From assembly GCA_963922205.1 (NCBI GenBank), contig CAWUHX010000089.1:62001-126000 (forward strand): a DNA stretch of 64,000 nt, given 5' to 3'. The translations under genes and the position numbers were made by a program. Of the stretch, positions 48,201 to 59,101 are shown in pieces. The DNA comes from Romanomermis culicivorax. Taxonomy: Eukaryota; Nematoda; Enoplea; Mermithida; Mermithidae. Below the pieces are notes generated by a model. The model was not told where the DNA came from and did no database searches. It saw only the letters and a list, made by a program, of their open reading frames with translations. Each line of letters opens with the position of its first letter. The first letter of the stretch is position 1.

Positions 48201-51200
48201 CATTATTTTTCAAACATTTTCATTTGATCACAAATCTTTCCAGTTTATTCTCGACTTCTAAAACTTCTCAAAAGTAATACTATATGAATTCAAAATATTC
48301 AAATATAGTCTTCATCACGCAAAGAGCAGTGTATATAATACATATTTCGGATAGGTGCATGATTTTTGAGGATTCCCGGTTTAAATTTTTCGTCTTCAGT
48401 TGGAAAATTTTAGGAATGTGTAAACTATTTTCTCGAATCTTTTATTATAAACTTTTAGATCACATATTGTGTAAAAACCAAAAAGTTTCCTCGATTCTCG
48501 ATCCAAGCAATCTACAACGATCGTGTAAATTACCTTAAGGTAATTTAAAAAGCTGTATTGTGTCCCGTTACCCCAAGTGCCCCATTGTCTTAAGTGTCCC
48601 GGTAGCTCAAGTGTCCGGTTATTTCAAGCGTCCCGTTACTCTAAGCAATGCGACAAAGCCTTTCACCCCAAGAAATTCAATTTTTCTGCAGAAAATCGTG
48701 TCCAGTTACTCCAACAATGCTATATGAATCTTTTAAAATTTCTCTTGGGTACTTTAACATAACAACTTGAACAAACACTTGAAGAAAAACACAAAAAAAC
48801 GAAAGAAAAAGAAAGATAAAGAACGAACAGCTTGAACATGAGACAAAACATAAACAAAGTCACAGAATACAGAAGAAAAAATGCAAAGCAAAATCATAGT
48901 TAAAAAAAGAAAAATACAGGAAATAAAGAACACTGAAGAAAAAACGAAAAGCAAAGCAATATGGCACCAAAACAGCCGGCGCCGAAGTGGCCGGCACTAA
49001 AATAATTGGCGCCGAAACGGCCAGTGCCAAACTGGCTGGCGCCCAGACGGTGGCTCCAAAGCGTACCTTTCCGTACTTTGCATGACTTTTACATTAGTCT
49101 GTCTTTAGGGAAATCGTTGTGCAATGATGAAAATCAAGAACCAAAAATATATGCGGGTCAGTAATTTGATTATATAACTTAACTTTTACACACTGCGTTC
49201 AAAAAATGAAGCACTTTCATGCAACTTGAGTGCAGGAGATTACCCATTTCCTGTGTAGCGCACTTTACAACAAAACTTTAAATATACACGATAGCCACTT
49301 TGATGGGCTATCAAACTATGCGTATTGTGTTTACGCCACATGCACACTATATTTACAGTATCATAGTGTAAACTGAAAAAAATCATTTTTGAGTATGGTT
49401 CCGAATATTGTCGAAATCTTTTGAACGATGTGCTCTGCAATCTTAAGGTTTAGTGCAAAGCATAGAGGAGTGTAAGATGTTGCGTAAAAGTCGGTGGGGA
49501 ACCAACGGATGCAAAATTCGTCGAAGTTTTGTGCAATAAAAACTTTCACAAAATTTATTTTGAAAAGATCAAATTATCTGCATTTTGACATAATTTTCTA
49601 AAGGAAGTTTTAGGATGGCAATGTATAAATTATTCCGACCAGTTATTGCACCATAGAGTCAAACTTTCACATTGAAATACTTTTAAAATGATTAGCTGCA
49701 CAAAAATGATCATTTCAATCTTATTACAGTTTAAAAAATTTATAGCATTCTTGGAGTAACGGGACACTTGGGGTAATGGGATACATGGAGTAATGGGAAT
49801 TTTAAAAATAGATTAATAGCATCTTGGAGTAAAGGGATACAGCAAAAAAACTGATCTGAATTCGTCAAAAAATGAACTACGGTATGATAAGCCCTACTTC
49901 TGGTTTAGTATCAGCAATTATTACGCACAAATTCAAAACGATCGTTTTCTCGCTAGAATCGAATAAATCGAAAAACTGCAAAATTTTTGGCATATTTGAA
50001 ACCATCGCTTCCTTGTTGTCGGCGTATAGTTGCGGTAGTAGTCTCACAAGCGATAGATTGCCTTTAAAAAACGCAGTAGACACGAACTATTATTTCATTA
50101 ACAATTTCATTAACTATGCTAACCATCAAGGATACTACTCAAAATGCAGTTGACAAACTTCGAAAATAGCTTTGGATTCTGTATGGCGGCCAGAACTAAA
50201 TAACTGCTCGTGCTACGGACTAAATCGCGATTGTTCTTTCGTAAAATTTTCATTGCCACCGGCACGGCGATGATCATTACGACTTTCTTATCGTAATGCT
50301 TCAAATAAAAATCCGCGAATTTCAAACGATAGTTGAAGGAAAAAACTAAAGGCTATACCCGTGCATTGCTAGTACGCCTGCGGGAAATAAACTAAGATTT
50401 TTTTGGGTAGTAAATCAGGGTGTTTTTAGCACGAGTCCTATTAACACTCGCGCTAATAAAAAGTATTTCATTAGCGCAGTTAGAACGGTTGACAAATGAT
50501 ATCTCATGGAACTGAAACTAATGTTCGAGTTTGTCGATTCTAATAATCTGCTTTAATTATATTATCGATTTATTAAATCATGCTTGATGTTGGTTACTTT
50601 TGAAAGGAATTTGAACGAAAAAGAAAGCATTTAGAATGAGTTTTTTATTTTGTGGTAGTTATGGAACAAATATTAGAAAGCGACGATTTTTGATTTTTTA
50701 CCACAATTTTTTTATCTTTTATCTAATTTTCTTGTCGAACTTTCCTTAAAAATTTCCAACTTTCAGTCATTGGCACGCGTGCTAACATCTAAAATTTCTA
50801 TTAGTACGACTCTGGTTTCACTAGCACCGTGATATAAAAAAAACCGTCCAGTAAATATATATTAACCGGTTTTGTCCAAGAAAACTCAAACAGAGAAACT
50901 TAAACGGTCAAAATACTTCAGTAGTAACTGAGCTCCCGGCGAAAAAGTGCAAGTAAAGCAGCTTCTAAGTTAAAAAGACTGGAAGCATAGCAACTCACAT
51001 ATGGTTTAAATAACCTAGGCAGTGAATGCTTACCTGCCCAAAATCCATGGGTAGTAAAAATTGAGCATCCGCCAGGCCTTACCAGGCATAATTGCAGTTT
51101 GGCGGACCCGTACTATCGACACACACGCTAAGTATAGCAGGGTCCGTCGACCATATTTTCTACAGGTAATGCAAAGTACGGCGCGACGTACTTTTTACAG

Positions 51201-54200
51201 TTTGCGCACGAAGTACGGCGAGGACCAGGGCTGAGACCAACCGTACTTTCTACATGTTCTAAAAATAGAATTCAATAAAAATTATCCAAAACTTCAGGCT
51301 GTGGTTTTATCGCTAATATTAATCGAATTTTCATGATTATTTTTTTAATCAGATACAGCTCAACAAGAGCTTTCGAAAAACATATGACATGTTATTGCCA
51401 CATAATTGGTTACCAATATGCAAATTAGATTCCAAATATGAATTGAATAGAAATGATCAAAAAATTGAGGCTGCAGTTTTGCAGCTAATATTTATCAGAT
51501 TTCAGCAATTATTTTTTCACTAGATACAGTTTGGCAACAGCTTTCAATTAGTATATAACACATCATATATAATCCAGTAATTTCTCCCAAATTTGCAAAT
51601 TAGATGTATATACAGTGTTAACCAACTAATTATCCTCAAGATTTTTTATTCCAAGTTTTTTACTAAGAACTTGAAAATAATAACACAATAATGCAGATGA
51701 GTACACACATTTTGAGGATGACATAATTTTTTGCATTTGGACCACATTTTTAGTTTCCTGTTTAGGTTAATAGCAATACTCTTATTTTTAATGCATAATA
51801 AGCTAGATGGGACACCCTGTCTCTTGTGCATTACTTTGAAGTCAAAAACGATTTTTACTTCAATATCAACTAATGAACCAAGTGCTCCTAACAGGGATTC
51901 CTCTCATCATTTTTGCTTTGAATATAATTTGCATATTTGTGACCAATTAAGTGCCAATGACATGTTACATGTTTTTCGAAAGCTCTTGTTGAGCTGTATC
52001 TGATAAAAAAATAATCATGAAAATTCGATAAATATTGGCCCTAAAACCATAGCCTAAAGTTTTGGATAATTTTTATTGACTTCTATTTTTAGAACATGTA
52101 GAAAGTACGGTTGGTCTCAGGGACCCTGGTCCTCACCGTACTTTGTCCACAAACGTGTAGAAAATACGCTGCGTCGTACTTTGTGCACGAACGTGTAGAA
52201 AGTACGCCGCGCCGTACTTTGCATTACCTGTAGAAAATATGGTCGGCGGACCTTAGTGTGCGTGTAAAAAGTACCGGTCCGCCAAACTGCAATTATGCCG
52301 CCTTACCATACCCCCAATGCACAGGTGTGATAAAGACTTTTACCAAAAATATGCAACTCAAAATATCGGACGCCAACTTAGCGTGCGGGGGATTTTCTTC
52401 GACATTATCGATACGGTTAACGTTGTATTTAATGCACTGATCCAGCATATTGATCAAATGTACCGCACAAATTTCGACGACATCACTTTCTCTAAAAAAA
52501 ATTGAATGATAAAGGTAGGGCAAGCCGACTCCAACTCCCCCAAAGTTGTTGATCATATGGTTAGTCAACAACCATAAAGGTTAAGAATAGGGAGGAAGGC
52601 TCCGGTTGGGCAACGGCCTCGCGGGCTATATTTAGACTACCAGGCCGGAGAAGCAACGAAAAGTGGCATACATAGGGGGTTCTTATTTTTTTCGGGCCAG
52701 GGTCTCAGGTAAGGGGGTTTACCCCCTATCCCCTATGTGCATGTATTGATTAGACGAATATTCATACATTTAACGAGGCTCGGTGATCTAAGGGGTGAAG
52801 TTGCATATCGCATAAAAAATAAAGAGGGTAATTGAAACGAAAAGATTCGAAAGCTTAGCTTCAAATGTTGGAAAAATGGAAAAAATACAATTTGCCACGG
52901 AGAAATATAAATTTTTGAGTTTTTTCATCTTTGAGAACAATAAGCAAGCCTTATGCAAGCCCTGCGATGGGAAAATTCAAAGGAACCACCATGATTAGCA
53001 ATATGATCAACAAAGGAGTGTTTACGGAGCGAAAAATTTCAAAAATAATAACTACTTCGCAGTAGGAAATGATCATTTTCGAACAAGCAACATTACAAAT
53101 TATTTTTCGACATTTGAAGTGAAAATTTTGAATTTTTACTTACGTACCTACTTTGTTTTTATATGAATTTAGTTTTTTCTTCAGCAACCTGTCATCCATA
53201 AATTTCGAACGATCGCTGATCATTAACCCAAGAAAAATACCACCGGCTCTCGCAAAATTAATAAAATCAAGGTTTGCCAAATATAATCACGTCGAAAGAA
53301 AAAGAATCAGCGGTCCCAAGCTCAGATTCTTAAGCGGATTTCCGGTTTGCGGTTGTTGAGTAGATCAAAAATAATATATTTTCTTGCAAATTTACGGCCC
53401 ACTAGCGAGTAAGTTTTACAGCCATGCTTTTTGAGAAAGTTGAAAACGAAGCGTAGCATGATTATTAGGGTTAGGGTACTCCTTATTATTCAAAAAGTAA
53501 TTATGATGAAAAAATATTTTGCTTCCGAAATTTATACATAAAATCGACTGTTGGCTAAATTTCAGTATTGCACAGAAACGGTTCATGACTCCAGAATTTA
53601 TACACCTAATATGTAATTGGGGAGAAAAGCCACAAGAACACCCCACAGAGATCGTCGTCCGGTGACTACACGCAAGATTTGACAATCATATGACCAGCCA
53701 TATGGTAGCCCCATACTTTTCGTTTGAAAACATTGAAAAATACTAATTTTTTGATCTAAAAATTCATTTTTGAGCAACAAACAGTTTAAATTTCAATTTC
53801 TTTCGGCGCTTCGCCCCATTACCTTCTTTATGGTTTTTAAACAAAAATAACAATTTTTAAACCGTTTCTGAACATTTTAGGCGAAAAAATCGAACTTTTT
53901 CGTGCAAATACCCTCCTCTAAAATTTTGGGCAATCGACGGCCCTTCGTCCCCAAAAAGTCGCTTGACCCCCCAGACGTCGGAGCTTTGTTACATATGATG
54001 TATGTACCTTATTGCAGCCGTTATCCTGGAGATCGAAATTTCTACTACGCTTTGACAATTGGCATCCGTAATATAAGAACGAGCGCTAAAAATTTCGGTT
54101 AATTTTTGGCATATTTGTTGAATGTCTTTTATTATGTGATCATGTTGGAGAGAAAATAGGTCGCGAGCTCTTGATAAGTCGCGTTGATCTAAAACGCGAC

Positions 54201-54216
54201 TGATCAAATCGTGCAT
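33272..54216 (-). CDS. Melted/VEPH1 orthologue, PH-domain protein, 17 exons, complete
   Basis: Cytoplasmic, membrane-binding adaptor; Drosophila Melted links Tsc1 and FOXO in insulin/TOR signalling. Exons: 54008-54216, 52344-52491, 50124-50298, 49898-50061, 47668-47928, 47374-47573, 47018-47302, 46629-46877, 41554-41627, 41185-41355, 40812-40990, 39876-40002, 39499-39638, 37313-37450, 37080-37238, 33666-33923, 33272-33373. All phases agree, giving about 1012 residues (Drosophila protein about 990, vertebrate about 830). The N-terminus has the family signature (MHDLISRVLDQRDLSRARDLFSL), then helical repeats (PHAKLASDILSCI, VVMIIAVPVAMKIL). Exons 7-11 encode a Ser/Asn-rich low-complexity middle. 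KKWCCFPCNNPAKVQHF precedes a C-terminal PH domain (GQLKEKKGRWKFFKRW to DAEEWFQCLQIA). Exon 11 has tandem acceptors six bases apart. The start ATG directly follows a splice-acceptor-like ttgttcag. Confidence 0.92.
36119..36600 (+). repeat. Dispersed repeat R4, one full and one partial tandem copy
   Basis: The full copy at 36119-36375 starts gaaactgttgaaggttaatt, continues with agtaagtggaagtagat and ctaacggccgtgcctgat, and ends cctcaaaagaccacacttgagg. A second partial copy starts about 36467. A third, complete copy in the same order lies at about 62740-63010. This stretch is intron 15 of melted. Confidence 0.65.
37724..39449. mobile_element. hAT transposon (1726 bp) with decayed transposase, in melted intron 13
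   Basis: Both ends start TAGTGATGGACCGA as inverted repeats, and an exact 8-bp target duplication ATTGGCAA flanks it (37716-37723, 39450-39457), diagnostic of hAT. Both ends are studded with CATCGGCCGATG-type palindromic subterminal motifs. Inside, on the plus strand, are broken transposase pieces typical of hAT/ZBED proteins, for example MNQYFYR and LHALASLLDPGSK near 38310-38410, separated by stops. Removing it would shrink melted intron 13 from 2048 to about 314 bp. A fragment of the same family (cggctgat..atcggccgatgg) is at about 45180-45225. Confidence 0.88.
40042..40112 (-). tRNA. tRNA-Gln (anticodon UUG)
   Basis: The cloverleaf on the minus strand has acceptor GGTTGTG with CACGACC, D-arm TGGTGTAGTGG, anticodon stem-loop TGGACTTTGAATCCA with anticodon TTG, and T-arm CTGAGTTCGACTCTCAG. 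There is no intron. A minus-strand T-run lies just downstream (about 40032-40038). It lies within intron 11 of melted, in the same orientation as that gene. Confidence 0.93.
40300..40475 (+). repeat. G-homopolymer-rich patch in melted intron 11
   Basis: Two long uninterrupted G runs (14 at about 40306-40319 and 17 at about 40335-40351) are followed by ggggtggggggtttggggggagggg near 40433-40458. On the transcribed strand of melted these are C runs. The non-template G runs fit G-quadruplex potential. Length may be unreliable because homopolymers are prone to assembly error. Confidence 0.7.
41663..41735 (-). tRNA. tRNA-Lys (anticodon UUU), copy 1
   Basis: The minus strand has acceptor GCCTTCG with CGAAGGC, D-arm TAGCTCAGTCGGTAGAGC, anticodon stem-loop CAGGCTTTTAACCTG with anticodon TTT, and T-arm CAGGGTTCGAGCCCCTG. 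The discriminator is G. A T-rich Pol III terminator follows. It is nested in intron 8 of melted, same strand, 36 bp upstream of exon 9. Confidence 0.96.
42137..43803 (-). mobile_element. Merlin-family DNA transposon with long compound inverted repeats
   Basis: Bases 42137-42371 match the reverse complement of 43566-43803 (for example catgcaatcaga, gatgatgctgattacgaatat, tgacaaattttttt, cgaaatttgcatatttgtga). Each arm consists of two tandem, diverged copies of a unit of about 130 bp carrying GATTACGAATA. Between the arms lies a minus-strand Merlin (IS1595/ISXO2-type) transposase pseudogene. Outer limits and target duplication could not be fixed. The element sits in melted intron 8. Confidence 0.78.
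42583..43403 (-). pseudogene. Merlin (ISXO2-like) transposase, broken
   Basis: DDE transposase of the eukaryotic Merlin superfamily, related to bacterial IS1595. It reads from an ATG at 43403 (MANIICALPDFSDFW) through DGVIWRC with a zinc-ribbon-like Cys pair. It then shows RKYNQGHLVCEQSVFGGYD, RRNAQTLLPIIQQFILPGTT, ISDKWGVY, HSINFVDP and TNHVESIWQKAK, all hallmark blocks. Defects: an in-frame TGA at 43257-43259 after VCDGN, a frameshift near 43130-43150 before YLWAYEIDEQ, and the first catalytic Asp (normally IDES) replaced by Gly (IGES). The second Asp and the Glu remain. It is not expected to be active. Confidence 0.88.
44590..46135. repeat. GCTCGCCGAGC palindrome clusters, possible ends of an unidentified element
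   Basis: A left cluster at about 44597-44660 (ctcggcgagcaccttgctcgccgagcg..ggttcatactt) and an inverted right cluster at about 46025-46130 (gctcgccgaaca, cacgctcgccgagcaacgagc, gtatgaaccg) face each other across 1.4 kb, both in melted intron 8 (exon 8 is at 46629-46877). The between-sequence has no transposase motif I recognise. Whether they are the two ends of one element or two fragments is open. Confidence 0.4.
48555..49846. mobile_element. DNA element with terminal tandem GTGTCCCGTTAC repeats, melted intron 4
   Basis: The left end (48555-48650) carries about five tandem units of a 17-bp motif like aGTGTCCCGTTACcccaa. The right end (about 49745-49846) carries the same units in inverse orientation (cttggagtaacgggacac, cttggggtaatgggatac). 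Both start from a GCTGTAT(TGT)..CCC-like tip, and both continue inward with aatgctat..aaattttttaaa-like sequence. There is no transposase; internal frames are A-rich and unconvincing. Confidence 0.6.
51085..52299. mobile_element. Mutator-like (MULE) non-autonomous element, 1215 bp, melted intron 2
   Basis: Ends GGCATAATTGCAGTTTGG / its complement are followed by about 345-bp, well-matched terminal inverted repeats (51085-51432 and about 51918-52299). It is flanked by an exact 9-bp duplication GCCTTACCA (51076-51084, 52300-52308). Long TIRs with a 9-bp duplication are the hallmark of Mutator-like elements. Subterminal zones carry repeated aaagtacg..cgtactttctac motifs. A diverged second copy of about 170 bp of the inner TIR follows at 51440-51600. 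No transposase. Its right duplication ends 36 bp from the exon 2 donor. Confidence 0.85.
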
Positions 54217-56573
54217 CTGAACAATGAAAGACTGAAAAATGTTGATTGGAAACGAAAATCAACAGTAATCAATAGTGATATTCGTCGGATATCCGGATGA
54301 TTTTTGGATACGGGAAAATATCCGGATAACCGGACATCCGAACCTCTGATGGAAAACTTTCAACACGAATAAAAATAGGAAAGTCAAGGCACTAAAAAGA
54401 TTCGTTGAAGAGGCGATAGTGATTTCATATCAAACTAATGTTTCGATAACATAAATGCGAAGTGATCAACAAAAAAATTGAGACCTAACGATAAACTTAT
54501 TACGCTTTTATTGACAAACTTGTAGTTTTTCTGCCTTTATGTTCAGTGTATAATCTCCTGTGCTTGACCTTTTTTGTGTATTTTTTAGGTATTTTATTCT
54601 GATTTCCCTCATCTGACTGCATTAACAGTACCATTTATTAGAAAAAATGAATTACCCACAGAATTAATACTAGTAAATTTTTTTAAATGCCTGTCTTTTA
54701 GGACTCTTCGGAATTTATCTGATCCCACTCGAACGTGAACGTAATAAATTTTCATTACATTCAGTTCAAAACGTAATTTCTTATTTATAATCCTTGGATT
54801 ATACTTCAAATTTGTCGATAAGAAACTGAGACGAACAAAAGGATCGGCGACTTCACGTTTACCCATCAGATTATACAAATTTCATCTGTAATGTACTCTG
54901 CATACTTTAGCAGATTTTTATGAACTTTCTGTAACTATATTCTGTTCCCTTCTTAGTTAATTTTTTTCATCGATCTAAACGTGGAATTTACTTTGAAATT
55001 TATAAATTAAGGCCCTGTCATACTTCACTGCGCGGTGCAATATACAATCGGCTGGTCGTACCAAACACAGGCATAATTTTTTAATATTTACACTTTTAGC
55101 ATACATGCACATAGGGAGGTAGCAGTGGCGGATCCAGAAATTTTTTTTGGGAGGGGGAGCGGTGCTCAAAATTAAGTATTTTTCCAAAAAAAATTCGAAA
55201 AATTTTCAGGTTTGCCTATAGGTATACAGAAAAAAATCGTATTTCAAAAGTCTGGGGGGTATTCCAAATATTTCAAAAGTCTCCGCCTAACCCCAGTATT
55301 TCAAAAATCTCTGTCGTGCGTGAAAAAATAGAAGTGACGACGGAACGCAAATGAAAATTAAGCTGTGTAGCTTGACGAGTTATCGCGTGTTTTTGAAGAG
55401 ACGTACGGAACGTAGTAGAGTGTGCGGAATGCTAGAAATGGAACACTGGGAGTGTTTGATGAAATCAACGCAACGATAATCGTACGCAGGAGATTGACGG
55501 GCTTGTAGAGAGCGCTGTGTCAATTATCCAGGGATCTTCACTCAGGTCGTCAAAGGTTTTCGGATGCCGAAACTCGGGCCGTGCTATCTTAACCGCTTCG
55601 GAGTTTCACCCGCTTACTCAAACTATTTTCCAAATAGTTTGACTCAACCTAGAACACACGCTCGGTTTTCGATTTACTAGAAATGCTCAGAGCCTCTCAC
55701 AAAACCGACTGCTCACTAAGACAAACAAAACAACAACTGACTTTATCACAAACTTGCTGCGAGTGTAATCTTTGGTGTTGTGAACCTTCGGACAACTTTG
55801 AACAACTTTGAGCTCCGAAACGATGCATTCTTGCGAATCACTTTGAAAAGCTGACGAGCTTACTGTAGTTGTTTGGCGCACCACAACATCTCCCCCTAAA
55901 TCCGCACTTGGGAGGTAGGGGGTAAACCCCAACACCTGAGACCCTGGCCACCCCCCTGGCACAAAAAATAGTCAAACACGCCCCTGAACCTTTTTCAACA
56001 CAGCTTTTTTGATGATTGTTGTGCATATTTTATATGAAAAACAAGCTTTCAGAATTTTTTTTTGCTCACCCGCCTCCATACCCCCTGGATAAAAGGTCTA
56101 AGGACCCTCCCCACTGGAAAATTCTTGCCGTGCATGTCTGACTTGTAACTTTTTCGAGCATTTTCCATAAACGTGGATGAAATAGTCGGCCGTCAAGAAC
56201 AAAACGGTGTCTTCTGATGCATTTTAGAAAAGCAGAATCTTTAAATTTTACAGTACTGCGCGCAGGGTTTAGACATAATTATCATTATTAATTTGAATTT
56301 ACGGCCCTCAGGAAGTCAAGTAACGATTTCAATCACTAACATAATCACAACCAATAATGTTCACTAACCAGTGATATTCACCGTTAAGTTTTTGATTTAA
56401 ATTTCGTGATGATTTTATTCTTATTGTTTAGAAGCTTAATTTTCATAGAATTTAAAAACGGTGAACACAAGTCGATTCTATCACATCCATATGATCAGAT
56501 ATTCGAGGACCATCATTGATAATCAAAAGTATTACGATCACAAAAAACACCAACGATATAAGGAAAAAATACA
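54217..56573. other. Intergenic 5' of melted, no gene recognised
   Basis: It contains a short block with ccggatatccggat palindromes (about 54283-54350) resembling a hAT-like end. A block at about 55120-55160 (agtggcggatccagaaatttt with a G-run) and one at about 55905-55975 (ggtagggggtaaacccc, gagaccctggccacc) resemble transposon ends; the latter matches 52675-52735. No coding exon supported. Confidence 0.35.
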
Positions 56574-56646
56574 CGCCTTCGCAGGGGCTCGAACCCTGGA
56601 CATTCAGGTTAAAAGCCTGACGCTCTACCGACTGAGCTACGAAGGC
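56574..56646 (-). tRNA. tRNA-Lys (anticodon UUU), copy 2
   Basis: Identical over all 73 bases to the tRNA-Lys at 41663-41735: same acceptor GCCTTCG/CGAAGGC, anticodon TTT and discriminator G. It lies in intergenic DNA upstream of melted. Flanks differ beyond a few bases (shared cacga 5' of the gene), which suggests an older duplication kept identical by selection or gene conversion. A minus-strand T-run (complement of ggaaaaaat) acts as terminator. Confidence 0.96.
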
Positions 56647-57089
56647 ACGAAGACGAGTAGGTTTTCTGTTATCACAAACTTTAAAGAATCGTGATCAAAC
56701 ACGAACACAAATTCTAATTCTGATTCTAATGCTTATGTTAATACTAAATTCTAATTTTAACACAATTTGAGCATTTTCAGAATCAACAAAGAATCGTCAA
56801 AACGTCACTTATCTGAGTTAGCCAAGACAAATGACGTATTGAGCATTATCTGGTGACTTTTAAAGTATTTTAGAAAAACCGATAAATATTCTCAAAAACT
56901 CGAGGAACAGTACGATTTTTTCGAGTTGGAGTTTTCAATTTTTCAAGTTTACAATTTTTGGAACTCTTACAAAAAGTCCAAAAAGGTTCCCGTACTCGTT
57001 GCATCATAAATAATTGAGAGTCAATTTAGTTGCAACAACAGCAGGACATTCATCTTTCTCGACTCTCGAATAATGTTTCATCAAATAAT

Positions 57090-58178
57090 AAGGACAGGCG
57101 GGGCATCCAGATTCGGATCAGCCAGACTTTTTTTAGTCATTTTAGGGGCCTAAAGTTTAAGGTCTAGGAGCCATTTTGGCTCCTAAAATTTTGACTTATT
57201 CATTTATATCATAGTGAATTGTAGTTATTTTCATTCAATTTGAGACTTAAAGTAAGTGTTTTGCGGGCTCTAAAATCATAAAACATCGAAACTTTTCCGG
57301 CGCTTCACGCCGGATCTCATTATATAATTTTTCAAATTAGTCTATTCACTGTTTTTCTACAAATCAAACTTTCTGGGAAAAAATTCTCGACAAAGGGAAA
57401 AAATATGGGGGTTCGATATGGAAAAGATGAATTTTGGTTCATTTAAAAGATAAAAATCTCAATTTTTCTATTTTGACACTATTATTTTATATATGGAGCC
57501 GAGTTTGAATTCATGATCAGAATGGAGGTAATTTTCATAAACTACAAGTTTAATTTGAATTTGTCAAATTTATGAAAGTATGAACATATTTTGCAGTTTG
57601 TAAAATGATATATACATGTTTTCGAACCATGTATGTTTATCGAATAAGTTATCCTTAAATCCTAAAAAAAAGTCTTAAAAAATTGTGTTGCCTAGCGCCA
57701 GAAAGATACAGGAAACAACAAAACAATAAGAACAGAAGCTGCATTTTTAAAACCCTATGCTTTCGAGTCAGAAGCAAATGAACTCAAATGCTATCTTGGA
57801 AGAAGGTTTGTGCAAAAAACAACGAAATATCGTGTTTTTTGCATAAAAAATTTTCTTCGCACAAAGATTTCACTGCCTATCTTTGTACATGTAGAAAGAA
57901 GCCTGTAAATAAAGACGCTGTTTGGAAATCAAATTTTGAACACTAATTTTTTTAACTCGTATCAACTGATTGAATATCTTTATAATTTATTTATATAGTA
58001 CATTCTACAGTATGCTCCTAGCCCGTTTTTCGATATTCTTCAATTAAAAATTTTTGGCTCCCAAAATTTCTATTTGGCCCCTGAAAATTTAGGCCTTAGA
58101 GCCATTTGGCTCCTGGTTTTCAAACCAAAAAAAGCCTGGGATCAGCTATCATCAAAAAAGTGGATTCGGCCTGTCCCT
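57090..58178. mobile_element. Probable hAT-type non-autonomous element (about 1.09 kb)
   Basis: The left end AAGGACAGGC...GATCAGCCAGACTTTTTTTAG and the right end, reverse-complemented, AGGGACAGGC...GATCCCAGGCTTTTTTTGG are inverted repeats with an indel. ATCAAATA occurs on both sides (57080-57087, with two extra bases before the left tip, and 58179-58186), close to an 8-bp hAT duplication. Inside each end are ggctcctaaaatttt-like motifs (gagccattttggctcct / gagccatttggctcctgg). No transposase seen. Confidence 0.55.
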
Positions 58179-58186
58179 ATCAAATA

Positions 58187-59101
58187 TTGAAACAAAATAT
58201 GGATAGAAGATTATTGATCAACAAATAAAAAATGAGATACGAATTGTAGACCTGGTCACGCCTGAGCTAAATTATAGCAAATAATGTCTATTTTATAATG
58301 TCGGAAAAATATGAGGTTCGAACCTAAGAAAATGCAGTTAAAATTTGGATTCCGTTCACTAATGAAAAGCATTATAAAAAAAGAACACACAAAACAAGCA
58401 TGGAAAACAGTCCAATCAAAAGTTAGGATGTCGTCACTCGAGTATCTTATCCCCTTAGACTAGTAAGTATGCAACTGATTTTGATGCAGGCTGCCAGAAA
58501 ATATAAAAAATTGACGTCGGCGATGAAGCGAAAAATTGCCGACAAATAAGCATAATTTGTATCATTTTGAAAAAAGGAGAGGAGCATAGGTGCACAAAGT
58601 CCAAGTTTTAGGCAGGGGATAAATTCCAAAGTCATGATATAGTAATTTTTTTTGGAAAATCAAAACTGTGATTTTATTTTTTCTTATTTTTCATGCTTTT
58701 ACTGGTTCTTTATGTTTGGCAGTCTTGTGGTCTATTAAACAAGCTTACTGGAAAGTTTTATCCAAATAAGTAACAGAAACATATGACGTCATAACCAAAC
58801 AAACATGGTAATAAATTTCCAGTTTTTTCTAAATAGTATGCTCTATTGCTCATTTATAGAGCATAATTGAAATAGTTTTCTATTTTTAACCAGAATACAA
58901 ACTGCTTTAACAACCTTTGACTACTTTCAATTACATTGGATGTATGTATTTGCTACCTGAGCATTGGTTTATTTTCGTTTTCCAATAAATTCTGATAAAA
59001 TTATTTGATCTCGAATAAAGTAAGAATTTAAAGTTATATATTTAATTAATCTTGACTTGTGATTATGGCACAACTTTTTGTATTCAGTTACGGTTTTTGT
59101 T
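58187..59101. other. Intergenic, nothing recognised
   Basis: AT-rich DNA without supported exons. It may include the promoter of the LTD-hAT pseudogene; no TATA or other element could be singled out from background AT content. Confidence 0.3.

Noticed and set aside
53465-53480. TTAGGGTTAGGG telomere-like sequence
   Set aside because: Only two units (ttagggttaggg) in unique-looking sequence; not an interstitial telomere array.
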